This document shows, one piece after another, positions 24,501-34,838 of a DNA stretch of 64,000 nucleotides. This DNA is from Siphonodentalium dalli (taxonomy: Eukaryota; Mollusca; Scaphopoda; Gadilida; Siphonodentaliidae). Each line of letters opens with the position of its first letter. Position 1 is the first letter of the stretch. Both the position numbers and the translations under genes were made by a program. Below the pieces are notes generated by a model. The model was not told the origin of the DNA and ran no database searches. It saw only the letters and a program-made list of their open reading frames with translations. Location: positions 50,304,480 to 50,368,479 of the forward strand of contig CP136066.1 in the NCBI GenBank assembly GCA_032622095.1, read 5' to 3'.

Positions 24501-27500
24501 GCGGTTACAAACTCTGATACCGCGGCCGAATGGCAAGTACACCGCGGTGGAATTGGACACTTGTTTTGTCCAGCAGGGTAGCTAACCATTTAACTGCAGT
24601 TTCACTAAAAGTCAACTATCTCCATATACAGTAATGCTCTAAGTAATCGACTTTTTAACCTCAGCAGAATTATGGGTAACTTTTCAGGATTTAGTCGGAA
24701 ATATGGCTTGTTGCCATTCATCGGAAAGCTCTCCCCGAGAGCTTTCCGATGAATGGCAATAAGCCCTATTTCCGACTAAATCCTGAAAAGTTACCCATAA
24801 TTCTGCTGTGGTTAAGTCGATTAATTAGGGCATTACTGTATATGTTGATTCTGATATTTCAGGTGGTAAATCATTTGAGAACACTAATTTAGCGTATCGT
24901 AATTTGTGATACTTGTCGTTTCGTTGATTATGTGTCATGATTTGTATTGTATCGTGATCAAGTGCATCATTACAGCCTAATATTTCCAGACCGGACGGTC
25001 ACCATGGTTATTCTATGTTACAGGCCGCAGGCTTCCAGCGCTATGTTCTTCCAGTACAACACTCAGCTAGGACCGCCTTATCATGTTATTATCGACACAA
25101 ACTTCATCAATTTCTCTATCAAAAATAAACTTGATGTTATCAAAGGAATGATGGACTGTCTGTACGCAAAGTGTGAGTACATGTACAGTAATGCCCTAAT
25201 TAATCGACTCCATAACCACAGCAGAATTATGGGTAACTTTTCAGGATTTAGTCTAATATATGGCTTGTTGCCATATTTCCGACTAAATCCTGAAAAGTTA
25301 CCCATAATTCTGCTGTGGTTATGGAGTTGATTAATTAGGGCATTACATGTAGTTGAACCATTTTAGGCCCATGAATCAAGTAATTGTTTCGTCAAACAAA
25401 CAACATTGTTATTCTTTATCCCATTCTCCTGATTGGCTGAGGGTGCATGACATGGCCAGGCCTTCGATTCTGTAAAATGCAGGAGTGTGGTTGGTCACTC
25501 GCCTAACCTGAAACCCAGGCGTGTGATTTTGGTGGATATTTCGGGGGTATAAAATGACAAACGAAGACTCAAAATTAAATCAATTTTATCACCATTGTGA
25601 TTCATCTTGTACACATGTATTCTCCACATTGAAGTAATTAAAACTCCATTCTCGAATTACGACGTAATGCTTCCGTTGGATGTAAGTTGTTATGAAATGC
25701 AGTCAGAGACCATGTAACCACGTGAGAGTTTCCTGTTGTGTGAACTCTATCGATATTTTTAAAAATAATGTTTGATTGCCCCGAACTCAAGTTTCAATTT
25801 CTATTCATCTTCACCGCCCATCGGGGCGGCTTCATTTATAACGCAACACAATCATGGTACCAAAATTACGTTGCATTGGTGATGGGGTGCACGGTGGGAT
25901 TAATTTAAATATGTCATGTTGGTAACAATATCTAGCCGAGAATTACTCAGACCTACATACGAATGCGACGACATCGCTAAACGCACCTGACTATAATAAT
26001 GTTCTAGCGCATGCGCAAAACTTAAAACAATTACTTCCGTCGTATACGGCATGTCTGTCAGTCTTCTCCAGCAAACAAGGTTGATCGTTATTATAAACCC
26101 TTTTTCAATCGTGCGCCAAATATCGCCGAGGAGTGTGATTAATTACTCGCCAAGATTTAATTTCAGGCGTGCTATGGTGCGCGATCGCGATCGCACGCCT
26201 CATAATCGAAGGCCTGCATGGCTGTCTGCAAATTGCTTGTTACCCTCGTAACATTTCGAAAGTTGCTGGCTGCTCAGCATGACCAGTAAACATAGAACTA
26301 CGAAGTACTCAACATGCAGAGATCCCCTCACAGCTCTGTAATAGTCTTCTAAAAATCTTTCTTTTTTAAACCCTACCATTTCATAACAATTGCGAATTGT
26401 GGTATTTGCATAATTGTTGTTTTAGTTTGCAATTAAAACGTGCTGTGCATAAATGGTGTTTTGACTGAGATAAATCCATTCTATGGTGTAAAGTTCCAAT
26501 TGAATATTTTGATATCAATACCATAGAACAAATAGATCAACATTATTATGCAGTTGATATCTATTGCAGACAATTGCACAACCGTGGCACATACATTTTT
26601 GTACTAAGCTCTATATTTCAAATAGCCGTGCTTTACTGTATTTATCAATTGCCATTTCCTTTCAGCTGTACATTCCTCCGACTTCACTAGCATATCCTTA
26701 TGTGACATAACAGTATGTTGTCAATTTCTTTTGCGCTATCAAAACTTGTTATTAGTTTCCCACATTAGCTTTCATGAAATTAACATGCCTACACTCATTG
26801 TAAACGAAACCTGACATATCGCTGCATGGGTACTCTACTTCAAATTTCTTTACCCTCTTTCCGTCAACCGTTTCCCACCATTCAACCAGTAAAATCACTG
26901 GAAAATAACAGCCCCAACAATGGATGTGTTACTTGATTAAAAACTTGAATAATTTATTTTCTGAAATTAAAAAAAGCGACGATTTCAACATAAAATGAAC
27001 TCTTCAAACTGGATTTAAGAATATACATGTGCACCTAGGCCTGCATTGAGCAATTGTGTACCCCTTTGCTGGGCAACAAAACAGTTGTCACCCTTGTTTT
27101 TGTGATGGTAACTTCATAGATTCAATGAAAAACATGACTGCCATTTTGGATTTCAAATTTGAATCCATCGGCACACCCTACAGCCCTTATTTATGGCCGG
27201 ATCATTTTTTTGTTTTGCAGGTATGATTTTGATCACCTGTAGATGAAAGCTATCACATTTGAATGATTTTCGATGAAAAACATGGCTGCCAGTGGCCATC
27301 TTGAAATTTATTCTTTGTATGACTAAATCCTTCGGCACACCTACAGGCCACATCCCTCCTTCAAACATCACCAAACTTCAAATGGATCCTCGGATGACCT
27401 CTAGATGGGAGCTTCCTATTTGACCGAAATTAGTTGAAAAACATGCCCGCCAGCAGCCATCTTGGAATTTACTCTTTGTATGACTAAATCATTTGGCAAA

Positions 27501-30500
27501 CCCTACAGACCACATCCCTCGTCCGATCATCACCAAACCTCATATGGATCTTCGGGGTGACCTCTAGTTTACTTTCCTTCTTCTTTATCAAAAAATAACC
27601 CCTCCCAAGTTGTGATACAGTGCCATTGACACTTTCATTTTTGGCACCACATTATGCAGAACTTGAGTAGGTTACCAGAGGACTTATTTCATACCTGTAA
27701 CAGGTATGGGCGCCCAAAGTCTTAAGACCAATTAACTCTGGAATAAAAACTGAAACTGAATTCCTAAATTATTATGTATTTTTTTCAACGAAGAATATAC
27801 AAAGAACGAGATGGCAGAACTGTATGCTATACGTGTTATGTTAAAAGCAAAAATAAAGGAATTTCAAACAAAGAGTTTTCTTATTAAAGGAAACAAACTT
27901 GTGGAACATACATCATCATCTTCATAAATTATAGAGGACGATGAAACCGTTCCTAGTAGGATAATTCTGATTGGATTATTTTGAAGAAGAATGGCTGGAG
28001 GCCTATAATCCTTATCCTGAGTGACAGGGACTAACGAAGCCGTGGAAATCACCAAAACTAAAATGTCATATAGACAATATTTCTATTTGTTTACTTCTGA
28101 AGTGTCGTATAACACCATAAAATCATGTTCTCTCATCAACTAGGAGACATTTGATTCAGAACAAAAAAATTATCACATAATTAACCCACAAAACCAGCTT
28201 CATAATTATTGGTAAGACACACGTGTAATATTAATCCGTGCGATGACGTCACACCATTATTTAAATGACTTGCGATCGCTGAAGTTTATGATTGTTGTTT
28301 TCGGTGAATATTTCGCGTTTATTTGACAATGTGGTAAAAGGTATCTCAAACTTGTTCTATTTTATACTTAATTTATTAACCTCGCCCACTAAATTCTATT
28401 TGAGCCTCGGTAAACCTCGGCTCAAATCGAATTTAGTGAACTCGGTTAATAAATTCCGTATAAAATAGAAACTCATGTGAGTTTATCTGAGACTCAAATA
28501 ATTTGTTTTTTGGCTTTATCTCTTCATTTTTTACAGGTACACCATATATCACAGACTGTGTTATGGGAGAATTAGAGAAAATGGGTGCGAAGTATCGGGT
28601 GGCATTGAGGTAAGATTATACACAACATGCTCAGATGTTTTGATACAATCTCCTCAAAAACAGTAAATTCCCCCTGATATTTCAAGAATATCTTCAGATC
28701 TGGTAATCAGATTGCGACAAAACTTTGGGAAGCTATTAAATCTCTCATCGGCATATGTGACCATCATATTGTATACAAGCCTTGAAATAGTGTGTCTGTC
28801 ATTTGCAGAATTAGTTCCCCAGAGGAACCTCATTCTGCTTAAGAATTCAACTGCTATTGGAGACCAAGGATCAGATTGAAGTTCCCCAGTTTAATTTAGT
28901 GATGTTCACCCATTAATCACCTCGATTATGCATTTTATCTTCTGCAAATTAGGGGATCATCTTCTAAAATGAAATTTTTCAGGGATATAATGTGGAGAGA
29001 TATTTTTATTATTTGCATCGATTCTCGAACCACGTCGACAAAAGTCACTTGAGTCTCAAATTTTACGATCATTGAATGAAATTGTAGCGAAAACAGGAGA
29101 TGCGATCAATACCGGAAGTGTCGGAACATGTGGTGTGATTTCAAACGAGCCACCAAAAGACAAAAAATATTTTTGTCGAACAGGACAACTATAATTAAAT
29201 GAAAATTATGTATTGTCATTTTGTGATAACAGTTTGATTTATGCATTGGTTTCCAAATTGGAAGGGAATGCAAACAAAGTAAAAAAGTGGTCTGACAGCC
29301 GAAATCGGACTCAGAACATTTTTTAGTATATCTTACCGGACACATCGTCAAGAAACCTCACAGTGACCTTACAATCAAGCATAACGTTCAAAATGTACTT
29401 CTGCTATTTCGTACCAAATAATACAAATTTTATAACGGTCTCATAGATTCCCCTTTTTGAATAGAAAGGAATATACCATGTAGTTCAGTGTGTAAGTAGT
29501 ATCTTTATTAGGGAAAATGTATTTTCTATTGAAAATATTATTTCTTTTTCCTTTAGAATTGCTAAGGACCCACGATTTGTTAGACTACCATGCTTTCATA
29601 AAGGAACCTATGCTGATGACTGCATTGTAGAGAGAATTAAACAGGTTGGTTTAATGTGACCATTCTCACAAGCAAGCCTTGAAATAGTGTGTCTGTCATT
29701 TGCAGAATGAGGTCCCCAGAGCTAGCATCACTAAATTTACCCTCTGGGAAGTTCATTCTGCTTAGGCCTCAACTGCTATGGGAGACCTAGGATCAGATTG
29801 AAGTTCAAGTTGAAGTTGGTGATGTTCACCCATTAGTCACCTCGATTATGCATTTTATCTTCTGAAAATTAGGGGATATAGAAACTTCCTAGAAGAGAAC
29901 AAATGACTAAAACGTTAATTGAGACTATAGATACTTTCATGAAGATGAGGCCTAAGCAGAATTAGGTCCCCAGAGAGCGATTTGGGTGATGCTAGTCCAC
30001 TATGTGGGATAGCATCACTAAATTAACCCTCTCGGGACCTTATTCTACAAATGACAGACACACTATTTGCAAGCTTGTCAGGCCGAACTTGATCATCGTG
30101 AAATTTGTCATGGTTGTTAATATTGACATGTAGATGGGAATGAGTCATTTTAGGGTCATTCAGCCATAAAACATGGCTGTCGGCAGACAACTTGGATTTT
30201 ACTGTTTGCATGACTAAATCCTTTGGCACACAACAGTTCACTTAAGAAGATTAATGAAAATATTATTTGCCAAATGGCAATTGGCAGCGCGAACCCTAAA
30301 CATGTTGCCTATGATGCCATTGTTCAACTTATTATTTTAACATTACCTAAGGGAATTACAGGTTAATGAGTATTTAGTAAAGAAAGATTTATTACAGTAA
30401 TTAAGTGAACACTCATACTTTTTCAGCACAAGTGTTATATAGTTGGGACATGCGACAAAGAACTCAAAAGGAGGATACGGCGGGTACCAGGGATACCTAT

Positions 30501-33500
30501 CATGTACCTCAAGCAACACAGGTCTGTAAAACAATTCGAATGACAAAAATTTATGCTTACTCGGGAGTTTATGCGACCAGCGAGATGTTACGGGAGAATT
30601 ATGTTTACTTCACCATATTAAGCAGAGTTTCCTTGGCATAGATAGTCCAAGTTTCCATTGACATAAAACCAGCTTGTGATATCTGTAGGGATAGATACTG
30701 CTTTACATCGAAGCATCATGCCTATACCTTTCTTTATCTATCAATGTCTATGAAATTCCCTGATCAAATTGGCGATAACAAATTGGCGATAAAAACATCT
30801 GTATCGTTACTGCAGTTGCCATACAAGGCGCTCGTGACGTCCTTGATTGATAAAAATCATGCATGAACTCACGTCACATGCAATCATGTGCAAAATCAAA
30901 ACAACGCTCCATCGTATATTCCTGGGCACTAGAAACAAATAGTTCCTAGTTTTTTATCAGTATTTGATTGCCTCCCATCGTGGGTAATATGTGAAAACAT
31001 ATCAGAGAGTAACTAATATATATTTGTTGAATATTTATTAATTAATTATATAAAAAATGCAAGTATATTAAGAGACTTTGTCCATTGAATTCAATTTCCA
31101 TTTCCATTATGCACATGCAACTGCTGTTGGGAGAATTTAGCATATCGAGATAATCGTGTGACACAGTTACACTTGCAGGTTAGGGGTGAATTTACTCAAT
31201 AAAGCGAGCCGTCAGGCACAAATCCAATGATTTTGGCTTTTAAATTGTGATTTGTGCAGTGGATTCTGTCACACAAATGGTAGATAAAAATGTGTTATAC
31301 ACACAGTATGTTTGTACCGATTCATGTATCGCTACTCGGCTTGTTTTCATTGTTATATAGCGACTTGGCAACCAAGGTCGCCTCGCCGCTATATGATAAC
31401 AAAACAGGCCTCATGTATATAACACATATATTAGGGTTTAAGACTCCATTACCCATCGTCAAAAATAACCATAAACTGTTATAAAATTGTGAAGTCCTAC
31501 AACTAAAACAATATATGAAAAGCAATGTTGTTGTAAATGAGCGCATTTAAACCACTTATAAGCAAGCATAGCTTCATTGACAGTTGAAACAACAGTTACG
31601 CTAACACATGGTCTATTCTCACAATGAATAATGAACAACTTTTAACTAAAATTATCAAATATCACTTGAAAAAGAATATACAGTGAAACCTCTCCAAGCC
31701 GGACCCTCTACAATCCGAATCCCTCTCCATTCCGAACGAATTGCTCGGTCCCGAATTTACCCAAGTGCATTGTCACTAATGATTACCTCTGTAATCCGAA
31801 ACCTCTGTACTCCGAATACCGGACTGGTTTATTAGTCAATTAAGTGAACAAATACACTAATGTTTACCTCCAAAATCTGAATGCTGAAAGCGATGGAAGA
31901 GGTCGAATCCATTCAGTTAAAAGGTAATGATTTGAATGTTTCCGCTTTTGAGTTGACCTGTGTGTGACCTCGATGATCGTCAGTGACAACAGTTAGTTAC
32001 AAATGGACGAAGTATTCTTGGTACATTAATAAAATTTGTTGAAAAATCTAAATGAATATAATGGTTGATTATAACAAGATGCGGCGGTATTTATATTGAA
32101 TCTTATTCTAAATAAATTCCGAAAGCGATACCAGCCGAACGCGCACAGGTGATCCGGACCGATCCGAAAGGTGTTCGGTTTAGAGAGGATTTACTGTATT
32201 ACAGTTTAACTGGCTGTCCGCTAATACAATTAACAGTATCATTAAACACAGTCTGAGTAAACTCATACCTAAATATTCATTACAACATTGAATATTAGGT
32301 CTGACGGATAACATCGCTATCTCATTTCCAAGTCCTCGGGATTCCGTAATCTGATTGATTGCGTAAATTATTTTCCGTCCAATGAAACCGTATGGGTTAA
32401 TAAACAAGTGTTAGTGGGAGGAGACTCCCACAATGTCACCTCTAAATATAGTAACAGAGCGGAATTTCGTCTGTATTTCTCCGATCGAAAGCGATGCTTG
32501 CAAATACAACAGACAGAAAAAATGGCTTCGAAATTATTCGGTACGATTCGGATTAATTTGAAGGATGTGCTAGACCTGATAGATAGGCCTGCGCATGGTA
32601 CCAACTTGGCCTCCCATAAATATAAATAGAACTCACTCATGTCCGTGTATTTGATTTAATTTATTGTAACATGGTTTGCAAATCAAATTATTTGTCGTAA
32701 AAAAGTCATCTGAAAGTTAAACACCGAGGAAATGACTTAATTTTATGCTTTTAAATAGTTCTAAAGCATCATTTTTGATGACGACCTTATTTTTTGCTCT
32801 CGGATGCAGCTTTCCGGTTGATGCAGCGAGTTCATCTCCCGAAAAAGAATAGTCGCACACGACAAATATTATCTTCTGTAAGTTCATGTCGCGACACAGG
32901 CCATTGTTTGCGAAGCACAACAAATAACAAGTGGGGACACCTGTCAATCATCGATGTATTTTTAAAAATCCGTGACGTCATTTTGGGGGAGCTCTTCGCT
33001 GAATAGAAATGGTTTTGGCTACATTAGCTCCAGACTCTAGATTTCAAATATAGAGTCGACATTCACCCAGACTGCATTAAACACAACTGAACATATGTTG
33101 TACTAGTAATAATCCCAACTACATAACTACAAGTTACTAGATTAGTATGAATTTTAGTGACTACCTAAGAAATAATACATGTACATATAAAACTCTATTG
33201 GCTGCATATAAAGGCTCAACTTGTCATTGAGTTGTAATTATTATGACCGGAAATGTATAAAAACAATTTTTTTGGAATTAGGAATTTTTGGGTCAGAAAT
33301 TGGAAAAAAATATGTCTATTTCCGGTTGAGAAAGGGGTCGAAAAAACGGCCCATGGTGCTAACCAGGTTTATCCCTGCCATGGATATGGTAAATTCTTAG
33401 TAAACAGAGTCGATGAGTTTAAAAAAGATGGTTTTTTTACCATTTTGGTCTATGATTTGTTTCTCCAGATACACCATAGAAAGAATGCCCGATGCATATG

Positions 33501-33517
33501 GTGCACCAAAGGTCTGA
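18474..33517 (+). CDS. FCF1: FCF1/UTP24 rRNA-processing PIN-domain endonuclease (gene span; 7 exons found, first coding exon missing)
   Basis: Seven exons (18474-18547, 22089-22157, 25024-25172, 28537-28609, 29557-29644, 30427-30521, 33469-33517) join without a phase conflict into 198 codons plus TGA. All introns are GT-AG. Known for the family: Fcf1/Utp24 is a nucleolar PIN-domain nuclease of the SSU processome that cleaves pre-rRNA at the 5' end of 18S. Seen here: basic N-terminal tail (KKYAVMKR), a PIN core beginning [20 protein letters not shown], acidic residues at D72, E109, D142/D143 and D161 in the numbering of the found exons, and the family's conserved C-terminus ([11 protein letters not shown]). 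The human protein is about the same length (198 aa). The exon at 18474 starts in phase 0 with no in-frame ATG before the KKYAVMKR block, so a very short first exon (probably Met-Gly plus few residues) must lie upstream; I could not place it. Intact splice sites argue for an active gene and against a retropseudogene. Confidence 0.95.
18859..19007. mobile_element. AACCCTTTCAGT-TIR hairpin MITE in FCF1 intron
   Basis: AACCCTTTCAGTGTCAAGTC at the left; GACTTGGAACTGAAAGGGTT at the right; the next ~15 bp (GATTTTTGTATCA and its complement) also pair. Flanked by TTAA on both sides. Confidence 0.8.
19110..19690. mobile_element. Pearl-like element, TTTTAGCTCACCTGAGACGA family
   Basis: A terminal AGCTCACCTGAGACGAAGTC with its mirror CTCCGGTGGAGCT, (CCGT)n at 19158-19208, then ~180 bp core units with GTCAGATTTGTTCAAATGGG recurring, and a poly-T end at 19663-19686. 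A related copy is at 40229-40530 and a diverged one at 20570-21600. Confidence 0.7.
20088..20499. mobile_element. GCAGAATGAGGTCC element: hairpin in each arm
   Basis: TGTCTGACATTTGCAGAATG at the left mirrors CTGCAAAAGTCAGACA at the right. Each arm is itself a palindrome (GAGGTCCCCAGAGGGTGAAT against its complement about 60 bp away). Related copies: 23755-24100, 28795-28980 and 29683-30062, all in FCF1 introns. Confidence 0.8.
22089..22157 (+). CDS. FCF1: FCF1 exon: lysine-rich linker
   Basis: The acceptor is TATTTTAG and the donor is GTGAGT. The 69 nt complete the split Ile codon and encode [22 protein letters not shown] plus two bases of a Leu codon. This corresponds to the charged, poorly conserved linker between the N-terminal tail and the PIN domain in Fcf1 proteins. 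Assignment rests on frame continuity with both neighbours more than on sequence conservation. Confidence 0.88.
22996..23075. repeat. CTCTTATATATG-family hairpin in FCF1 intron
   Basis: CCAGTGCATTCTCTGATATA at the left mirrors CATATATAAGAGAATGCACT at the right around a CTCCCTATGGGA loop. Same family as 34337-34467, 45777-46205 and 48275-48741. Confidence 0.8.
23755..24100. mobile_element. GCAGAATGAGGTCC element, left end decayed
   Basis: Right arm intact (GATGCTAGCCCACTGTTTGG, CACTAAATTCACCCTCTGGC, CCTCATTCTGCAAATGTCCA); left arm reduced to TTCACCTTCTGGGGACCTCA. Confidence 0.65.
24293..24585. mobile_element. TIR element CTGGACAAAACAAGTGTCCA, copy 2
   Basis: Left CCCCGCTGGACAAAACAAGT, right ACTTGTTTTGTCCAGCAGGG, with TA directly outside each end. 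GTACTTGCCGTTCGGCC-type units repeat inside. The minus-strand ORF of 186 codons across it is a by-product of the GC-rich repeats. Confidence 0.8.
24629..24838. mobile_element. 210 bp palindromic MITE upstream of FCF1 exon 25024
   Basis: CAGTAATGCTCTAAGTAATC to its mirror at GGGCATTACTG, flanked by TA on both sides. The two ~100 bp arms pair almost throughout, meeting at GAAAGCTCTCCCCGAGAGCT. Confidence 0.92.
25024..25172 (+). CDS. FCF1: FCF1 exon: start of PIN domain
   Basis: Acceptor ATGTTACAG, donor GTGAGT. The 149 nt encode [20 protein letters not shown], then the first catalytic strand VIIDTNF with its metal-binding Asp, and the helix ending GMMDCLYAK, plus one base of a Cys codon. This is the most conserved stretch of Fcf1. 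Palindromic MITEs lie 185 bp upstream (24629-24838) and 13 bp downstream (25186-25349) of the exon. Confidence 0.97.
25186..25349. mobile_element. 164 bp palindromic MITE starting 13 bp after an FCF1 donor site
   Basis: CAGTAATGCCCTAATTAATC mirrored at its right end, TA on both sides. Same family as 24629-24838 and 45176-45388 but with a shorter loop. It leaves only 13 intron bases between the exon end and the stem. Confidence 0.92.
27130..27645. repeat. Diverged copy of the 164 bp pearl-like core, inverted, in FCF1 intron
   Basis: Three units with AAAAACATGGCTGCCAGTGG or similar, TTTGTATGACTAAATC and GGCACACC-type blocks, ending GTGCCATTGACACTTTCATT, the same terminus as 5079 and 39575 but in the opposite orientation to 5079. 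Confidence 0.65.
28354..28476. repeat. Imperfect palindrome 60 bp upstream of an FCF1 acceptor
   Basis: TTCTATTTTATACTTAATTT pairs with AATTCCGTATAAAATAGAA; inner arms CACTAAATTCTATTTGAGCC and GGCTCAAATCGAATTTAGTG. Confidence 0.85.
28537..28609 (+). CDS. FCF1: FCF1 exon: PIN domain middle
   Basis: Acceptor TTTTTTACAG, donor GTAAGA. It encodes the split Cys, [23 protein letters not shown] and two bases of an Arg codon. The ITDCVM-E block carries the second conserved acidic position of the PIN fold. Confidence 0.96.
28795..28980. repeat. GCAGAATGAGGTCC element, partial, in FCF1 intron
   Basis: TGTGTCTGTCATTTGCAGAA then CCCCAGAGGAACCTCATTCT; the inner palindrome is collapsed. Confidence 0.6.
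29557..29644 (+). CDS. FCF1: FCF1 exon: PIN domain, HKGTYADDC block
   Basis: Acceptor TTCCTTTAG, donor GTTGGT (weaker than the other donors). The 88 nt encode [20 protein letters not shown] then DCIVERIKQ. The YADDC acidic pair is a PIN-domain active-site feature. The exon ends in phase 0. Confidence 0.97.
29683..30062. mobile_element. GCAGAATGAGGTCC element in FCF1 intron
   Basis: GTGTCTGTCATTTGCAGAAT at the left mirrors CTACAAATGACAGACACACT at the right; both arms contain the GATGCTAG/CATCACTAAATT inner palindrome. It is followed at 30063-30240 by one inverted 164 bp pearl-like core (CATGGCTGTCGGCAGACAAC). Confidence 0.75.
30427..30521 (+). CDS. FCF1: FCF1 exon: PIN domain C-terminal strands
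   Basis: Acceptor TTTTTCAG, donor GTCTGT. It encodes [20 protein letters not shown] then [11 protein letters not shown] and two bases of an Arg codon. The Asp of GTCD aligns with the Asp of ATVD in the human protein, so the last acidic site is kept although the two preceding residues differ. Confidence 0.97.
30522..33468. other. FCF1 last intron
   Basis: Mostly unassigned AT-rich DNA. It holds a pogo/Tigger-like element at 31681-32196. Small ORFs (31290-31484, 32408-32629, 33253-33573) show no domain; the last merely runs into the terminal FCF1 exon in a different frame. Confidence 0.55.
31681..32196. mobile_element. Pogo/Tigger-like non-autonomous element, TA target
   Basis: Left CAGTGAAACCTCTCCAAGCC, right GGTTTAGAGAGGATTTACTG, with TA outside each end (31679-31680, 32197-32198). 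The CAGT-AACCTCTC-CGGAC terminus is typical of pogo-group Tc1/mariner elements. Inside, TAATCCGAAACCTCTGTACT-type blocks repeat. No transposase ORF. Confidence 0.8.
33469..33517 (+). CDS. FCF1: FCF1 terminal exon and stop codon
   Basis: Acceptor TTTCTCCAG. It completes the split Arg and encodes [15 protein letters not shown] followed by TGA at 33515-33517. The human protein ends in the near-identical IERMPDDYGAPRF, so the stop is where the family ends. Candidate AATAAA signals follow at 33890 and about 34058. Confidence 0.96.
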
Positions 33518-33889
33518 ACAGACGTAGCGTGGATTGTGTATCCTCGGATGAACTGTGCTGGCCAAGCTTCTAATGACAGCAGGCCAGATGAAGAAGGATG
33601 AGAGCTAACACTCGGATTGGCTAGAAGCTATTCTGCAAGGATTCTGAAATATAGAAGTGAAGCCATACATAGATATGAACCTGGAAATTATTATCTTTGA
33701 CTCTAATGATTAATTGTACAGTCGATTAATTGCTGTTACAAATTCAACCACAGTTATTCAGCCGAATTGCATCTGAAGCCAGTTATTCATATTGATTTCG
33801 TTATTGTTGCTAAGTGCTTAGAAATCTTATATTGGGCTGACTTAATGTGCTGCGTGAGCTAGTCTCAAATTCTCTGTAGAATTTGTGAA

Positions 33890-33895
33890 AATAAA
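33890..33895 (+). terminator. Candidate polyadenylation signal of FCF1
   Basis: AATAAA lies about 370 bp after the FCF1 stop codon; a second AATAAA cluster lies at about 34058. No cDNA evidence is available, and the surrounding DNA is AT-rich, so chance occurrence is quite possible. Confidence 0.35.
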
Positions 33896-34336
33896 TAAGA
33901 ATACACTCAGCTTTGTTATAGGAATAAATCATCAAAAAGCTATATAACTTTAAGAAATCAATGTAGTGGGTGTGCGTGTTAATGTGAGATACGCTGCTGT
34001 GGACATTGGGAGGGAGCACATTTAGTGAGAACCCCAATACTCTGAATAGTATATTAAATAAAATAAAATTTTAATTGTGCCAACAGTTCAATGTTCCCAA
34101 TGTGCGTGAGTCAACTGTTTTTGACTTTGTGATGGAATTTACACATATAATTAATTTTCCAATACCTTCACCTGTAATATATGACAATTTTTAGTATCAT
34201 ACAGGTCTTGGATATAACAAGGCTTGTAAGAAATACGCAGATTCCACGTTCAAGGTGAAAGCACTTCTCCAAGTCGACAAGACAGGCTCTCACTGATTTA
34301 ATTTCATTGTCAACTCCAATTCAAAACTGATATAAT

Positions 34337-34467
34337 AACCCTTTCATGAATAAATGAGCATTAAAGATCATGTGCCAATGCATACTCTTATATATGCGAG
34401 CCTCCCTATGGGAGACTTGCATATAAAAGAGAAAGCATTGGCGCAGGTTTCCAGTCATGGAAGGGTT
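34337..34467. mobile_element. AACCCTTTCATG-TIR MITE with CTCTTATATATG hairpin core
   Basis: AACCCTTTCATGAATAAATG at the left and CATGGAAGGGTT at the right; the core TGCATACTCTTATATATGCG pairs with CATATAAAAGAGAAAGCATT. This links the CTCTTATATATG hairpins to a second type of terminus. Confidence 0.75.
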
Positions 34468-34838
34468 GAACTGCACAATGATATTTTTTAAGTCGGCCAC
34501 CTACACAATTAATTTTGGTTTCTTTTCTCTGCTTTATTTCATTTCAATGATTGCTATAACCAGCTGAATAAATTAGATTGAGCAAAGAGCAACAGAAATA
34601 CCCATATTCATAACCTATAATCAACAATTATCTTCTGCCCGATGTGCATTTTCATTGTAATGGTCTCTAAATTTGTAGACAGGTACGGTTATGGAACGAA
34701 ATTGCATTTAGATGAAACTTCTGCAAAACTTTTTTGTCAGGTTTGAACTCACACATCATGGTACAGCAATTCAAATTGTGCCAACTCAAAATTGACCGGA
34801 AAATAGTGTAAAAAATAAAGATGTGTAAAGGTAGTTAA

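Larger units (their letters stand above)
22158..25023. other. FCF1 intron, repeat-filled
   Basis: Contains several halves and one full hairpin of the CTCTTATATATG family (22509-22550, 22930-22975, 22996-23075), a GCAGAATGAGGTCC copy (23755-24100), a CTGGACAAAACAAGTG element (24293-24585) and a palindromic MITE (24629-24838). Confidence 0.7.
25173..28536. other. FCF1 intron
   Basis: Palindromic MITE at 25186-25349; AT-rich unassigned DNA at 25350-27110 with a CpG-richer patch at 25950-26240 and an ORF (26051-26251) without a domain; diverged pearl-like cores at 27130-27645; hairpin at 28354-28476. Confidence 0.6.
33518..34836. other. FCF1 3' flank, intergenic
   Basis: Candidate FCF1 polyadenylation signals (33890, 34058) and one hairpin MITE (34337-34467). 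Nothing else supported. Confidence 0.5.

Noticed and set aside
24029-24589. Minus-strand ORF of 186 codons
   Set aside because: It crosses two different transposable elements (GCAGAATGAGGTCC and CTGGACAAAACAAGTG families) and stays open mainly because of GC-rich minisatellite sequence.
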